From the NCBI GenBank assembly GCA_951813545.1, contig OX638352.1:1736001-1800000 (forward strand): DNA of 64,000 nucleotides, in the 5' to 3' direction. This DNA is from an uncultured Poribacteria bacterium (lineage in GTDB: Bacteria; Poribacteria; WGA-4E; WGA-3G). Under the pieces are notes generated by a model. That model was not told the DNA's origin, ran no database searches, and saw nothing but the letters and a program-made list of their open reading frames with translations. The first letter of the stretch is position 1, and each line of letters begins with the position of its first letter. The position numbers and the translations under genes were made by a program. This document shows, piece after piece, positions 1 through 8,600 of this stretch.

Positions 1-1338
1 ATAGGTTTTGAAGAGATTCGCCTTGAGTTGGACATTCTCAAAGTCGAGTAGACTGAGATTCACACCTTCGGGAATCTGCTGTTGTGGCGGTTGCACGACA
101 ACTTCAGTAGGCGTGACCGCGGGTTGCACTTCCGAAGTGTCGACAGTTTCAGTTTCTTGTCCAGTGTCCTCTGTATCCTGTGTTGGAACAGTCGGTGTTT
201 GCACGTGTTGTGCCCGTGCTACAGGTGTTGTGGCTCGTTGTGCTGTGCGGCGCTGTGTGGAAACTCGTTGTGATAGACTGATATTCCGATCTTCAGCGTC
301 CTCTTCAGACGGCGACCGTTCAACCGAAGTTTCGATTTTTGGGATATACTTCGTTTTATGGACAGCGTTGCGAATCATCCGGACGACACCACTATAAATC
401 GTCCGCTCGTTCCGAAAGCGCACCTCGATTTTGGCGGGATGCACATTGACATCAACTGTTTCTGGTTCAAGCGTCAGGAAAAGCAGCGCAACAGGCTGCC
501 GGTCCTTAGCAACCATCGCGTCAAGTGCCTCTGTCAATGCTGCTCCAATGATGCGACTGCGGATGGGACGCTGATTGAGAAAAAAGAGTTGATACTCTCG
601 GTTCGGCTTCGTAAATTCGGGTTTTCCGAGCAAGCCGTAAATCTTCAGGTCGGGTAGTTCCTCCGTAAACTCGATGAGGTTTTCAGCGAATTCTCTGCCG
701 TAGAGGAGGCGGACCCGCTCAAGATACGAATCGCAGGCACGGACATCAAGAATTGATCTCCCGTTGTGCGTCAGCGAGAAATGGATCTTCGGATGTGCCA
801 GTGCCGCCCACGTTACCTGATTCGTGACATGGTTCATCTCCGTGGTATCGGTTTTCAGGAACTTCAAGCGTGCCGGGACATTGTAAAAGAGGTTGTTAAT
901 CGACATGTGGGTGCCGGGAGAGCAGCCGCTCTCTTGCACAGAACGGAAGACTCCGCCCTCAACGTCCACCTTCGTTCCCTCAAGTGCGTCAGCCGTACGG
1001 GTGAGGAGTTCAAATTGTGAGACCGAGGCAATACTCGCCAGAGCCTCGCCACGGAACCCAAAGGTTTGAATGGATTCAAGGTCTTCAATACGGTTTACTT
1101 TACTGGTTGCATGGCGTTCTAAGGCGAGGAGCGCGTCCTCGCGTTCCATGCCGGAGCCGTTATCGGAGACGCGGATGAGGCGTTTTCCGCCTGCACGAAT
1201 CTCGACGCGGATAGAGGTGCTGCCTGCATCCAGTGCGTTTTCAATGAGTTCTTTAACGACTGAAGCAGGACGTTCGACGACTTCGCCTGCAGCGATTTTA
1301 TTGGAGACATCTGCCGAGAGTATCTTAATCTTAGGCAT
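1..1338 (-). CDS. mutL: DNA mismatch repair protein MutL (5' part; runs off the window)
   Basis: The frame is open for 446 codons from an ATG at 1338 to the window edge, so the C-terminal dimerisation domain is missing here. The GHKL ATPase motifs of MutL are all visible: ENALDAG (residues 33-39), DNGSG (59-63), ATSK and GFRGEAL (94-100), then the second-domain motif around NVPARLKFL. The part nearest the edge is rich in Thr, Val, Gln and Pro and corresponds to the variable linker between the ATPase and C-terminal domains. MutL couples MutS mismatch recognition to strand removal in the cytoplasm. No mutS is adjacent. Identification is secure from the motifs. Confidence 0.95.
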   Translation of the reverse strand, partial: MPKIKILSADVSNKIAAGEVVERPASVVKELIENALDAGSTSIRVEIRAGGKRLIRVSDNGSGMEREDALLALERHATSKVNRIEDLESIQTFGFRGEALASIASVSQFELLTRTADALEGTKVDVEGGVFRSVQESGCSPGTHMSINNLFYNVPARLKFLKTDTTEMNHVTNQVTWAALAHPKIHFSLTHNGRSILDVRACDSYLERVRLLYGREFAENLIEFTEELPDLKIYGLLGKPEFTKPNREYQLFFLNQRPIRSRIIGAALTEALDAMVAKDRQPVALLFLTLEPETVDVNVHPAKIEVRFRNERTIYSGVVRMIRNAVHKTKYIPKIETSVERSPSEEDAEDRNISLSQRVSTQRRTAQRATTPVARAQHVQTPTVPTQDTEDTGQETETVDTSEVQPAVTPTEVVVQPPQQQIPEGVNLSLLDFENVQLKANLFKTY

Positions 1339-1711
1339 TTTTTTAATTTACCTTGCGGTTCGTTGAAGTGAGTTTGGGATTTCATGTTCCTTTCCGTAGA
1401 ATCGCCTTCCACTTCGTTTCAGGGTGCGCCCTTTGAATCTTGGTTTCTCCATGTCTCTGCGTACATCCACGTAACGGATGGAGATCCCCTGTCAAAATCG
1501 GGTTTCCGATTAATTTTATACACCATCGGTTCAAATTAAAACGTTTATAATAAAGCCGGAAAATATGTAGATAGTTTTTCAGCAAAGGAACCCTCATCGC
1601 CGCTGGAGAGGATTGTATCCTCGCCTTACCGTAATGTCGAAACAATTGTGAACTTTACCATAATACGAACAAACCCATCCTCAATGCTAAGATTGGCAAG
1701 TACTATCATAC
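1339..1711. other. Intergenic region, no gene recognised
   Basis: 373 bp between the mutL start and the end of the ABC ATPase gene. Short reading frames occur on the minus strand but have no recognisable family. Around 1407-1427 there is a short stretch (GCCTTCCACTTCGTTTCAGG) that resembles 61079-61102 (GCCTTCCACTACGTTTTAGG), so it may be a dispersed repeat fragment. The mutL promoter should lie here; I cannot place it with confidence. Confidence 0.4.
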
Positions 1712-3784
1712 CTATTCAAAGTTTTGATACAAGTAGCATTGGCACGAATGCGTCTGTGTGAAATTGGTCTCACCCGGATATTCGTCTTTACATGTGGGCA
1801 TTACTTCCGGGCACCGCGGATGAAAATAACATCCAGTCGGTCGATTGATCGGAGAAGGCACATCACCCTCCAATTGAATCTTTTCAACACCTGTTTGCGG
1901 ATCCATCTTCGGAACAGCGGAAAGGAGCGCACGTGTATAAGGATGTTTGGGCGAATCGAAAATCTCTTCTGCCGTTCCACGCTCGACGATCCTACCGAGA
2001 TACATCACTGCCACCTCATCCGCGAAGTACTCGACAACCGAAAGGTTATGTGTAATGAAGAGATAGGTGAGATTAAAATCGGATTGCAGCGATTTTAGCA
2101 AGTTCAGTATTTGTGCTTGTACGGATACATCCAATGCACTGGTCGCTTCGTCACAGACGATGAACTCTGGATCGACAGCAAGACATCGTGCGATACCGAT
2201 GCGTTGCCTTTGACCACCGGAAAATTCATGAGGATAGCGGTTTACCATATCTGGCGATAAGCCGACGCGCTGCATCAGTTCTGCGACCCGATTCTGGCGT
2301 TCCTCGGCGGACGCACCGATGTTATGTGCCTGCATCCCTTCTTGAATAATAGCCCCCACGGTCATCCGCGGATTGAGAGACGCATAAGGGTCCTGAAAGA
2401 TAATCTGCATCCGTTTCCGATAGGGATGCATAAGTTCCCGTGTGGTCGTCGCGATGTTAGTACCGTCATAGACGAGGTCGCCTTTAACAGGGACACCTAA
2501 TCGGAGAATGGCTTTACCGAACGAAGTCTTGCCGGACCCAGATTCACCAACGAGTGCGAGCGTTTTGCCGCGTGGGATCTCAAGTGTAACATTGTCAACA
2601 GCATAAACATAACCAACCGTCCGCTTGAAGAGACCTTTCTGAATAGGGTAGTGGACACACAGGTCCTTCACCTGAAGTTGAGGCTGCGACACCGTTGGCT
2701 CTGTTGAAGACCCCTCGTTTTTTGGAGCAATTTCTGTTTCAAGTTCAAGTTTTGTAGCATCCTTTTGTATAGCAAGTTTTCGGTTTGCAAGCTGCACCGA
2801 AAATGGCGGTTCAGGATTATAGAGATGGCAGGCGACGTTATGCTCACTACCGTTAGCAGTATGCAGCGTTGGGGCAATACTTTCGCAGCCGTCCATGACT
2901 TCGGGACAGCGGTCAGCAAATCGACAGCCGTCATTATACTCTGTGGCTTTCGGGACCCTTCCGGTAATTGTGTGCAACTGCGTTCCCCGTTTATCCCGCG
3001 CGGGTGTCGATTCCAGAAGTTTCACTGTGTAAGGGTGCTCTGGGGTTTCGTAGAGTTGCTCCCATGTCCCCATCTCAGCGATTTTCCCGGCGTACATAAC
3101 GGCGACACGGTCAGCAATGTTAGCAACGACCCCTAAGTCATGCGTAATCAAGAGCACCGCCATCTGCAACTCTTGCTGGAGCTGTTGGATGAGCTCAAGT
3201 ATCTGCGCTTGTATAGTGACATCCAGCGCCGTTGTGGGTTCATCGGCGATGAGCAGTCCTGGACGGCAGGAGAGTGCCATAGCAATCATGACGCGCTGTT
3301 TCATACCACCGGACATCTGGTGTGGGTATTCATCGTAACGGGCAGCAGGTTCGGGAATACCAACGAGGTCAAGCATCTCAATCGCGGCATTCCGTGCAGC
3401 GGTACCGCGAAGGTTTTGGTGTTGTCGGATCGCCTCTGAAATCTGGTTGCCGATGGTGAAAACAGGGTTGAGACTCGTCATCGGTTCTTGGAACACCATG
3501 GCGATGTCGTTGCCTTGAACCTTCCTTTTCTCAACTTCAGACAGACGTGTGATGTCTTGTCCTTTGTAATAGATGGCACCGTCGGCGATGAACCCAGCCG
3601 GTTGCGCGACAAGTTGGATTACGGAGAGCGCGGTGACGCTTTTGCCACACCCCGACTCTCCGACGAGTGCGAAGATCTCGTTCGGTTTGATGTCGAAAGA
3701 GATGCCATCCACCGCACGGGCAAGCCCTTCTGGCGTACGGAAATAGGTTTTGAGGTTTTGGACGCTGAGTAATGCATCGTTCAT
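1712..3784 (-). CDS. Fused di/oligopeptide ABC transporter ATP-binding protein (DppD-DppF type)
   Basis: 690 residues holding two complete ABC ATPase modules in one chain. Module 1 has Walker A GESGCGKS (residues 42-49), signature MSGGMKQR (about 157-164) and Walker B ending LLIADEPTT. Module 2, after an acidic linker near 330-360, has GESGSGKT, signature FSGGQRQR and a FIVCDEATSALD Walker B. Each module ends in the Cys-containing oligopeptide-transporter extension (CRFADRCPEVMDGC and CYFHPRCPEVMPTC), typical of DppD/DppF, OppD/OppF and the fused GsiA/YejF proteins. It should power uptake of peptides or related solutes. No permease or binding-protein gene of this system is adjacent, so the substrate is unknown. 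Confidence 0.93.
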   Translation of the reverse strand: MNDALLSVQNLKTYFRTPEGLARAVDGISFDIKPNEIFALVGESGCGKSVTALSVIQLVAQPAGFIADGAIYYKGQDITRLSEVEKRKVQGNDIAMVFQEPMTSLNPVFTIGNQISEAIRQHQNLRGTAARNAAIEMLDLVGIPEPAARYDEYPHQMSGGMKQRVMIAMALSCRPGLLIADEPTTALDVTIQAQILELIQQLQQELQMAVLLITHDLGVVANIADRVAVMYAGKIAEMGTWEQLYETPEHPYTVKLLESTPARDKRGTQLHTITGRVPKATEYNDGCRFADRCPEVMDGCESIAPTLHTANGSEHNVACHLYNPEPPFSVQLANRKLAIQKDATKLELETEIAPKNEGSSTEPTVSQPQLQVKDLCVHYPIQKGLFKRTVGYVYAVDNVTLEIPRGKTLALVGESGSGKTSFGKAILRLGVPVKGDLVYDGTNIATTTRELMHPYRKRMQIIFQDPYASLNPRMTVGAIIQEGMQAHNIGASAEERQNRVAELMQRVGLSPDMVNRYPHEFSGGQRQRIGIARCLAVDPEFIVCDEATSALDVSVQAQILNLLKSLQSDFNLTYLFITHNLSVVEYFADEVAVMYLGRIVERGTAEEIFDSPKHPYTRALLSAVPKMDPQTGVEKIQLEGDVPSPINRPTGCYFHPRCPEVMPTCKDEYPGETNFTQTHSCQCYLYQNFE

Positions 3785-3879
3785 GAAGTTACTTTAACAT
3801 GGAAACTTATGAAAGTCAAGGTAAATTCTCGTCGTTGTTTGGGTTGAATTTGCAATCAGAAACCTTCTCGTGCTAAAAT

Positions 3880-3895
3880 AGGCACAATTAGTGCA
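3880..3895 (+). promoter_or_regulatory. Possible sigma-54 (-24/-12) promoter of the hydrolase gene
   Basis: The sequence AGGCACAATTAGTGCA has the invariant GG-N10-GC spacing (GG 3881-3882, GC 3893-3894) and a GGCAC box like the sigma-54 consensus TGGCACG-N4-TTGC. Transcription would start near 3906, leaving a short leader that contains the Shine-Dalgarno AGAGGAG just before the ATG at 3923. The -12 box is only a partial match (GTGC rather than TTGC). Confidence 0.4.
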
Positions 3896-3922
3896 AAACA
3901 GAAAACCAGAGGAGACACGATT

Positions 3923-4939
3923 ATGGCAGCACGGCGTTTTCTAACAGTGGAGCAGGGCGTTGAACAACTTCTGAAAGCAACCCCATCCCTCCATTTTGAT
4001 GGGACAACAAAAACGGAGTGGCAAGAATGGCGAAGGAAATTTCGGCGCAACCTCGTTAAAGACTTGGGTCCGTCGCCAGAAGCGATACCGTTGGAAGTTG
4101 AAACCTTGGAGCAGACACAACACGATGGTTATACGCGGGAAAAAATTGTCTTTAATCCGGATCCGTTTTCTTCGATCCCAGCGTACGTCTTAATCCCAGA
4201 AGGGGCAAGTGCAGCAAACCCGGCACCAGCGGTCCTATGCGCACATGGACACGGGATCGGTAAAGATGGCGCAGTCGGCATTGTAGAGGACTACCAGAAA
4301 CAGTACGCTGTAGAATTGGCGAAGCGAGGTTTCGTTACAATTGCACCGGATTGGCGATGCTTCGGCGAACGGAAGGATCGGGATGAATGGGCGCGCCGTC
4401 CGGGTCGTGACGGGTGTAACATCGCCTATCTCGCATTCGGGTATTTTGGTTATCAATTGCTGCAACTGAATGTCTCAGATGGACAACGGTGCTTGGACTA
4501 TCTCCAATTGCGTCCCGAGGTCGATGGTCGTCGCTTGGGATGCATGGGGTGTTCGTTTGGCGGCACGATGACAACATACATTTCTGCCTTGGATCAACGA
4601 GTGAAGGCAGCGGTTATCGTCTGTTATCTTAGCACATTGACGGACGCACTGAATGACAGAGGACGCGGGAATACGTGCGGTTCGCAGTTTATGTTCGGGC
4701 TTCGGAAAGCGGGCGACATCGCAGACGTGGCGGGATTGATAGCACCGCGGGCGTGTATGGTGCAGATCGGTTCTGACGATATGTGTTTTATTGAGGAGGA
4801 TGCGCTACAAGCATTCAAACAGGTAGAGAAAATCTACGCGGCATCAGAACGAGACGACCGGTTGGTCCTGGATCATTTTCAGGGTGAACACGAGATTGAC
4901 TTGGAGGCGGGGATTGCGTTTTTAGCAGAACGATTATAA
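3923..4939 (+). CDS. Alpha/beta hydrolase (acetyl xylan esterase / dienelactone hydrolase-like)
   Basis: 338 residues. A typical alpha/beta hydrolase core starts near residue 85. The oxyanion region is AHGHGIGKDG (107-116), the nucleophile elbow is GCSFGG with Ser211, the acid is Asp285 or Asp286 in GSDD, and the base is His323 in HFQGEHE. The order Ser-Asp-His and the N-terminal helical extension match the large, poorly characterised abhydrolase family used on esters of carbohydrates or xenobiotics. No signal peptide is seen, so it is cytoplasmic. A clear Shine-Dalgarno AGAGGAG precedes the ATG. It stands alone; the substrate cannot be told from sequence. Confidence 0.88.
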   Translation: MAARRFLTVEQGVEQLLKATPSLHFDGTTKTEWQEWRRKFRRNLVKDLGPSPEAIPLEVETLEQTQHDGYTREKIVFNPDPFSSIPAYVLIPEGASAANPAPAVLCAHGHGIGKDGAVGIVEDYQKQYAVELAKRGFVTIAPDWRCFGERKDRDEWARRPGRDGCNIAYLAFGYFGYQLLQLNVSDGQRCLDYLQLRPEVDGRRLGCMGCSFGGTMTTYISALDQRVKAAVIVCYLSTLTDALNDRGRGNTCGSQFMFGLRKAGDIADVAGLIAPRACMVQIGSDDMCFIEEDALQAFKQVEKIYAASERDDRLVLDHFQGEHEIDLEAGIAFLAERL

Positions 4940-5015
4940 GATTTCGGGGTCAAGACCTAATGCTTTAGACATCGTCTTCGCGTATCAGATCCAGGGCTGC
5001 CGATAGACAAAAGCG

Positions 5016-5315
5016 TTAACAGACGTTTTCTCCACGAAAGGCAGCCATAAACGATTCAGGAAGTTCGTCAAAATCCTTAGCGATCTTCACTTTTCCCTTC
5101 CACTGTCCACCACGGCGGGGTTTCTTGTTGCTTAATTTTAACGGGATCAGTTTAGCAACGGCGGTTCCGTTACTATCGAAGATAATTTCTTCACCCGCTA
5201 CGGCACGCTTAACTAACTGAGCCAAGCGGTCTTCTGCCTGTTCATGTATATTATAGTAAAGTTTAGAATTAATTAGACACTCCAAAGAGGCGAGGATACT
5301 AGCGGAAACACCCAA
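5016..5315 (-). CDS. Phd/YefM-type antitoxin, apparently without its toxin
   Basis: Up to 99 residues. From about residue 20 it reads as a prevent-host-death antitoxin: NIHE, RLAQLVKRAVAGEEI, then GTAVAKLIPL, followed by a C-terminal toxin-binding tail with KGKVKIAKDFDELPESF and FRGE, the usual ending of antitoxins paired with PIN-domain (VapC-like) toxins. The first 20 residues do not fit the family, so the real start is probably internal. The toxin gene normally follows directly, but only 76 bp separate this stop from the end of the hydrolase gene on the other strand. The partner therefore appears lost, or is encoded elsewhere. Confidence 0.75.
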   Translation of the reverse strand: MGVSASILASLECLINSKLYYNIHEQAEDRLAQLVKRAVAGEEIIFDSNGTAVAKLIPLKLSNKKPRRGGQWKGKVKIAKDFDELPESFMAAFRGENVC

Positions 5316-5323
5316 GCAAAAAC

Positions 5324-5358
5324 CCCCTCGCCAGCGGTGGTGAGGTGTTTTGTGTTTT
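5324..5358. other. Imperfect hairpin upstream of the antitoxin
   Basis: A G:U-containing hairpin forms around CCCCTCGCCA / TGGTGAGG with AAA and TTT runs on its two sides (about 5324-5358). It could be a bidirectional terminator remnant, but there is no gene on the plus strand upstream to terminate. Confidence 0.3.
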
Positions 5359-5573
5359 CCAAAGTGCCCTCTTATTTTCGGGTTTTACTATAATACGCAT
5401 TTGTCTTACCTCCAAGTTCAATTATATCAAATTAAACGAAGTACCCACGCCTTTCGCGAGCAAACCTTTCACCGGGAACTCCTTTTGCATTGTACCACGT
5501 GCTTTCCAGAAATACAACCTTTTCTTCAGTTAAGGCTTCCGCAATAGAGAGGCAGCATTATTACCAAGATGCA

Positions 5574-5608
5574 GAAAAAAGGCAGGAGATCCAAACAGAT
5601 CTCCTGCC
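5574..5608 (-). terminator. Rho-independent terminator of the large WD40 gene
   Basis: A perfect 11-bp inverted repeat (GGCAGGAGATC 5581-5591, GATCTCCTGCC 5598-5608) with a 6-nt loop. Read on the minus strand it is followed at once by six T residues (complement of 5575-5580). It lies 28 bp downstream of the stop codon at 5636-5638. Confidence 0.9.
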
Positions 5609-5635
5609 TAATGTCATACCCAACAGTCGAAAAAT

Positions 5636-8600
5636 TTACTTCAGAATCAACATACGACGAGTCGCCGCGAAATCCCCTGCCTTGAGCGTATAGAAATAGA
5701 CACCGCTGGCAACCGGTTCACCCTGGGTATTCCTGCCGTCCCAATACGCCGCACGACTCCGATTCTGATACATACCCGCACGTTGATGCCCCAAATCCAG
5801 ATGCCGCACGACGCGTCCAGTGATGTCATAAAGCGTCAGCGTCACATCTGCAGGCTCGGACAATTGATACGGTATCCACGTCTCCGGATTGAACGGGTTC
5901 GGGTAATTCGGCAATAGAGATGTGACTTCTGGAATCTGCCAGTCGCTGGTGTTCATGAGTTCCCCAAAGTGACGGCGGAGAAATTCCTGAACTTCCAGAG
6001 GCAACTCTTGGAAGGGTGGATAGTCGGCAAGCGACATGCCGTGTGCATTCGGTGCCGCCAAGGTATTATCTGCCAAGTTCCATGTGCCCTCATACGTCAC
6101 AGTATAGGTCGGATCGAACCAAAACTGTTTCGTCTCACTTTTGAGCGCGTATTTTTGCTCGACCTTGATGCCTATACTTGATACCCGATTGTGAAGTAAA
6201 AAGAGAGTAGACCACTCGTTAGCGGGGCGGCCGGTCTGTCCAGAAAGGTTGAGAACCCGCAGCGTTATTGTCGGATCCGCGGTTGATTGCAGAATCGAAT
6301 GGATGGCTAAGGCAGCCTTTCCTGTCTCCCATAAGGCACCTGCTGCATCCCCGACTATAGGGATTAATCCAGCGATCTCAACTGTCAGTTCAGCACCTAA
6401 CTCGGTTGTCACCTCACCAATCCGCTCTCGGGGGGTTTTAAGTGGAAACATATAATAGTTAGGATTGTCCAGACGTGGGTTTTCGCGATCTAAGAGACTG
6501 ACCGCCTCGTCCGGGACACCCGGGATGTCAATCGTGATTTTGCAACTTTTATAGACGACAGCCGAGGCGGAAATGCCTGTCAACGTTGGATATTGGGCGT
6601 TCAAGACAAAATAGGTCGAGTCTGAGCCGAAGGCAACCTCCGTGATAAGATCCGAAGGCACCGTCAAACCGATTCCCCTCGAGGCGATGTCCGTTGACTC
6701 CGTGGGCGCGAGTTGGCGGACCGTCCCATCGTCACTGCCACTTGCAAGCACATTGCCTTGAAAAGCAAACGCAACACTATTGACACCACCGGTATGTTCT
6801 GTCAGCGCGCTCTTGTAGGCACCCGTCTGTCCATCCCACACGCCGATGGTTTTGTCCGCACTCCCGCTGAGCAGCACGGTACCTCCAGGATTGAAGGCAA
6901 CGCTCCGCACATCGTCGGTGTGCCGATCCAGCGTGCGGTGATGCACCCAGGTATCCGCACTCGTACTCCATTGCCACAGAATCACAGTATCATCGTTACT
7001 ACCACTCGCAAGGAAGGCATCACTCCGACTGAAGGCGACACTGTTGACATCTGCAGTATGCTCCTCAAGTGTATTAAGATGTTCACCGGTGCGCGCACGC
7101 CACAACCGAACGGTATTATCATCGCTCGCACTCGCCAGCACAATGTTACTTGGACTAAATGTAACGCTGTTCACCGGGCCAGCATGCCCTTGAAGCATTT
7201 CGCGGTAAACCCACTTCGCTTGAGCGGTATCATAATCCCAGATCAGCACACTGTTTCCACTCGTGCCACACGCCAACATCGTGTTATCATAACTAAAGGC
7301 AACACTCTTGACGTTGTTAGTTAGGGCCCCGCCGGGAACATTGAAGGTTTGGGATGACACCCATGTATCCGCCGCGGCACTCCATTTATAGAGGCGCAGC
7401 TTCCCGTCATCGCTGCCGGTAGCAATATAGGTATCATTCGGTGTAAAGGCGACGCTGTTGACATCTCCACCATGTTCGTAGGTGTTGAGGTGTTCACCCG
7501 TGCTTGTCCGCCACAGCCGCAGTGTATCATCCGTGCCGCCACTTGCAAGGACAACTCCCCACGGACTATAGGCGACGCACCGGACATCCCCCGTGTGCTC
7601 CGTTAAGTGGAGATCCGTCGCGTCTATCAAAGGCGTGTTGCTGATAACGGGTTCTGTGGGCGGTGTCACGCTGACAGTTGGTTCTGTGGATGGCGGCACA
7701 TTGACAACTGGCTTCGCGGGGACAGCCGACGATGAAAGCTCCCACTTTGAGGGTGCTAAGTTCCACAGATACACAGTCTGATTATGACCTATCGCAAGAG
7801 TACGGCTACCATCACCGAATCCAAGGGAAGTAGATGGTTGGGGAATAGTAATTTTGATAATCCCTTTGGCAAAATCCCATACACGCACATTCCATTCATT
7901 CCCGATGGCTAGTGCTCGGCCATCGAGGCAGAACGCAACACTCGTCAAATTATTCGCAGATTCCGGGAACGTGGCTATTCGCTGCCATGTGGTCGTGTTC
8001 CACAACCGTATTTCTTCAGGACTCATACTCGCCAACATCGTTCCGTCGGTACTATAAACGACATGCTCAACAATCCCTGCGTGTGCTTCAAGGGTTCTTT
8101 GGCGGCTGCCGGTAGCAGCGTTCCACACCTGCACGGTTCCGTCAGAGCCACCACTTACAAGCGTTCCGCCATTGGGATTGAAGGCAACACTATTGACCCA
8201 GTCCGTGTGGCCCTCAAGCGTGGCTTTCTCTTCTCCACTGGCAATATTCCACAACCGCACGTTCCAGTCTTTGCCGGCACTTGCGAGTATCTGGCTATCC
8301 GCGCTGAAAGCAACACTCCTAACCGCTGGATTATGTTGAAAGGTGGCTTTTTGCCCTCCACTGGCAATATCCAGCAGTGTTACCTGGTTTAGAGAGCCGC
8401 TGGCAACAACGGCTATCGAGCGGCCATCGGCACTGTACCTAACATTTGTGATATCATTCCAATGCTGGTTGTAAAAGCGGGCTTTTTCTCTTCCACTGGA
8501 AGCATCTAACAGTAGCACAAAGGCATCACTTCCTGCTGCAAGTGTGCGCCCACTGGGACTAAAGTCGAGAGCACTGTAATCGCCTCGGGGACTTGATGCA

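Larger units (their letters stand above)
5316..5635. other. Intergenic region with one terminator, no gene
   Basis: 320 bp between the antitoxin start and the WD40 gene stop. Apart from the hairpins annotated separately I see no coding sequence with recognisable similarity and no ribosome-binding site in front of a useful frame. Confidence 0.45.

Noticed and set aside
1382..1645. 87-codon minus-strand frame upstream of mutL
   Set aside because: No family resemblance, no Shine-Dalgarno, and the composition is that of spacer DNA.
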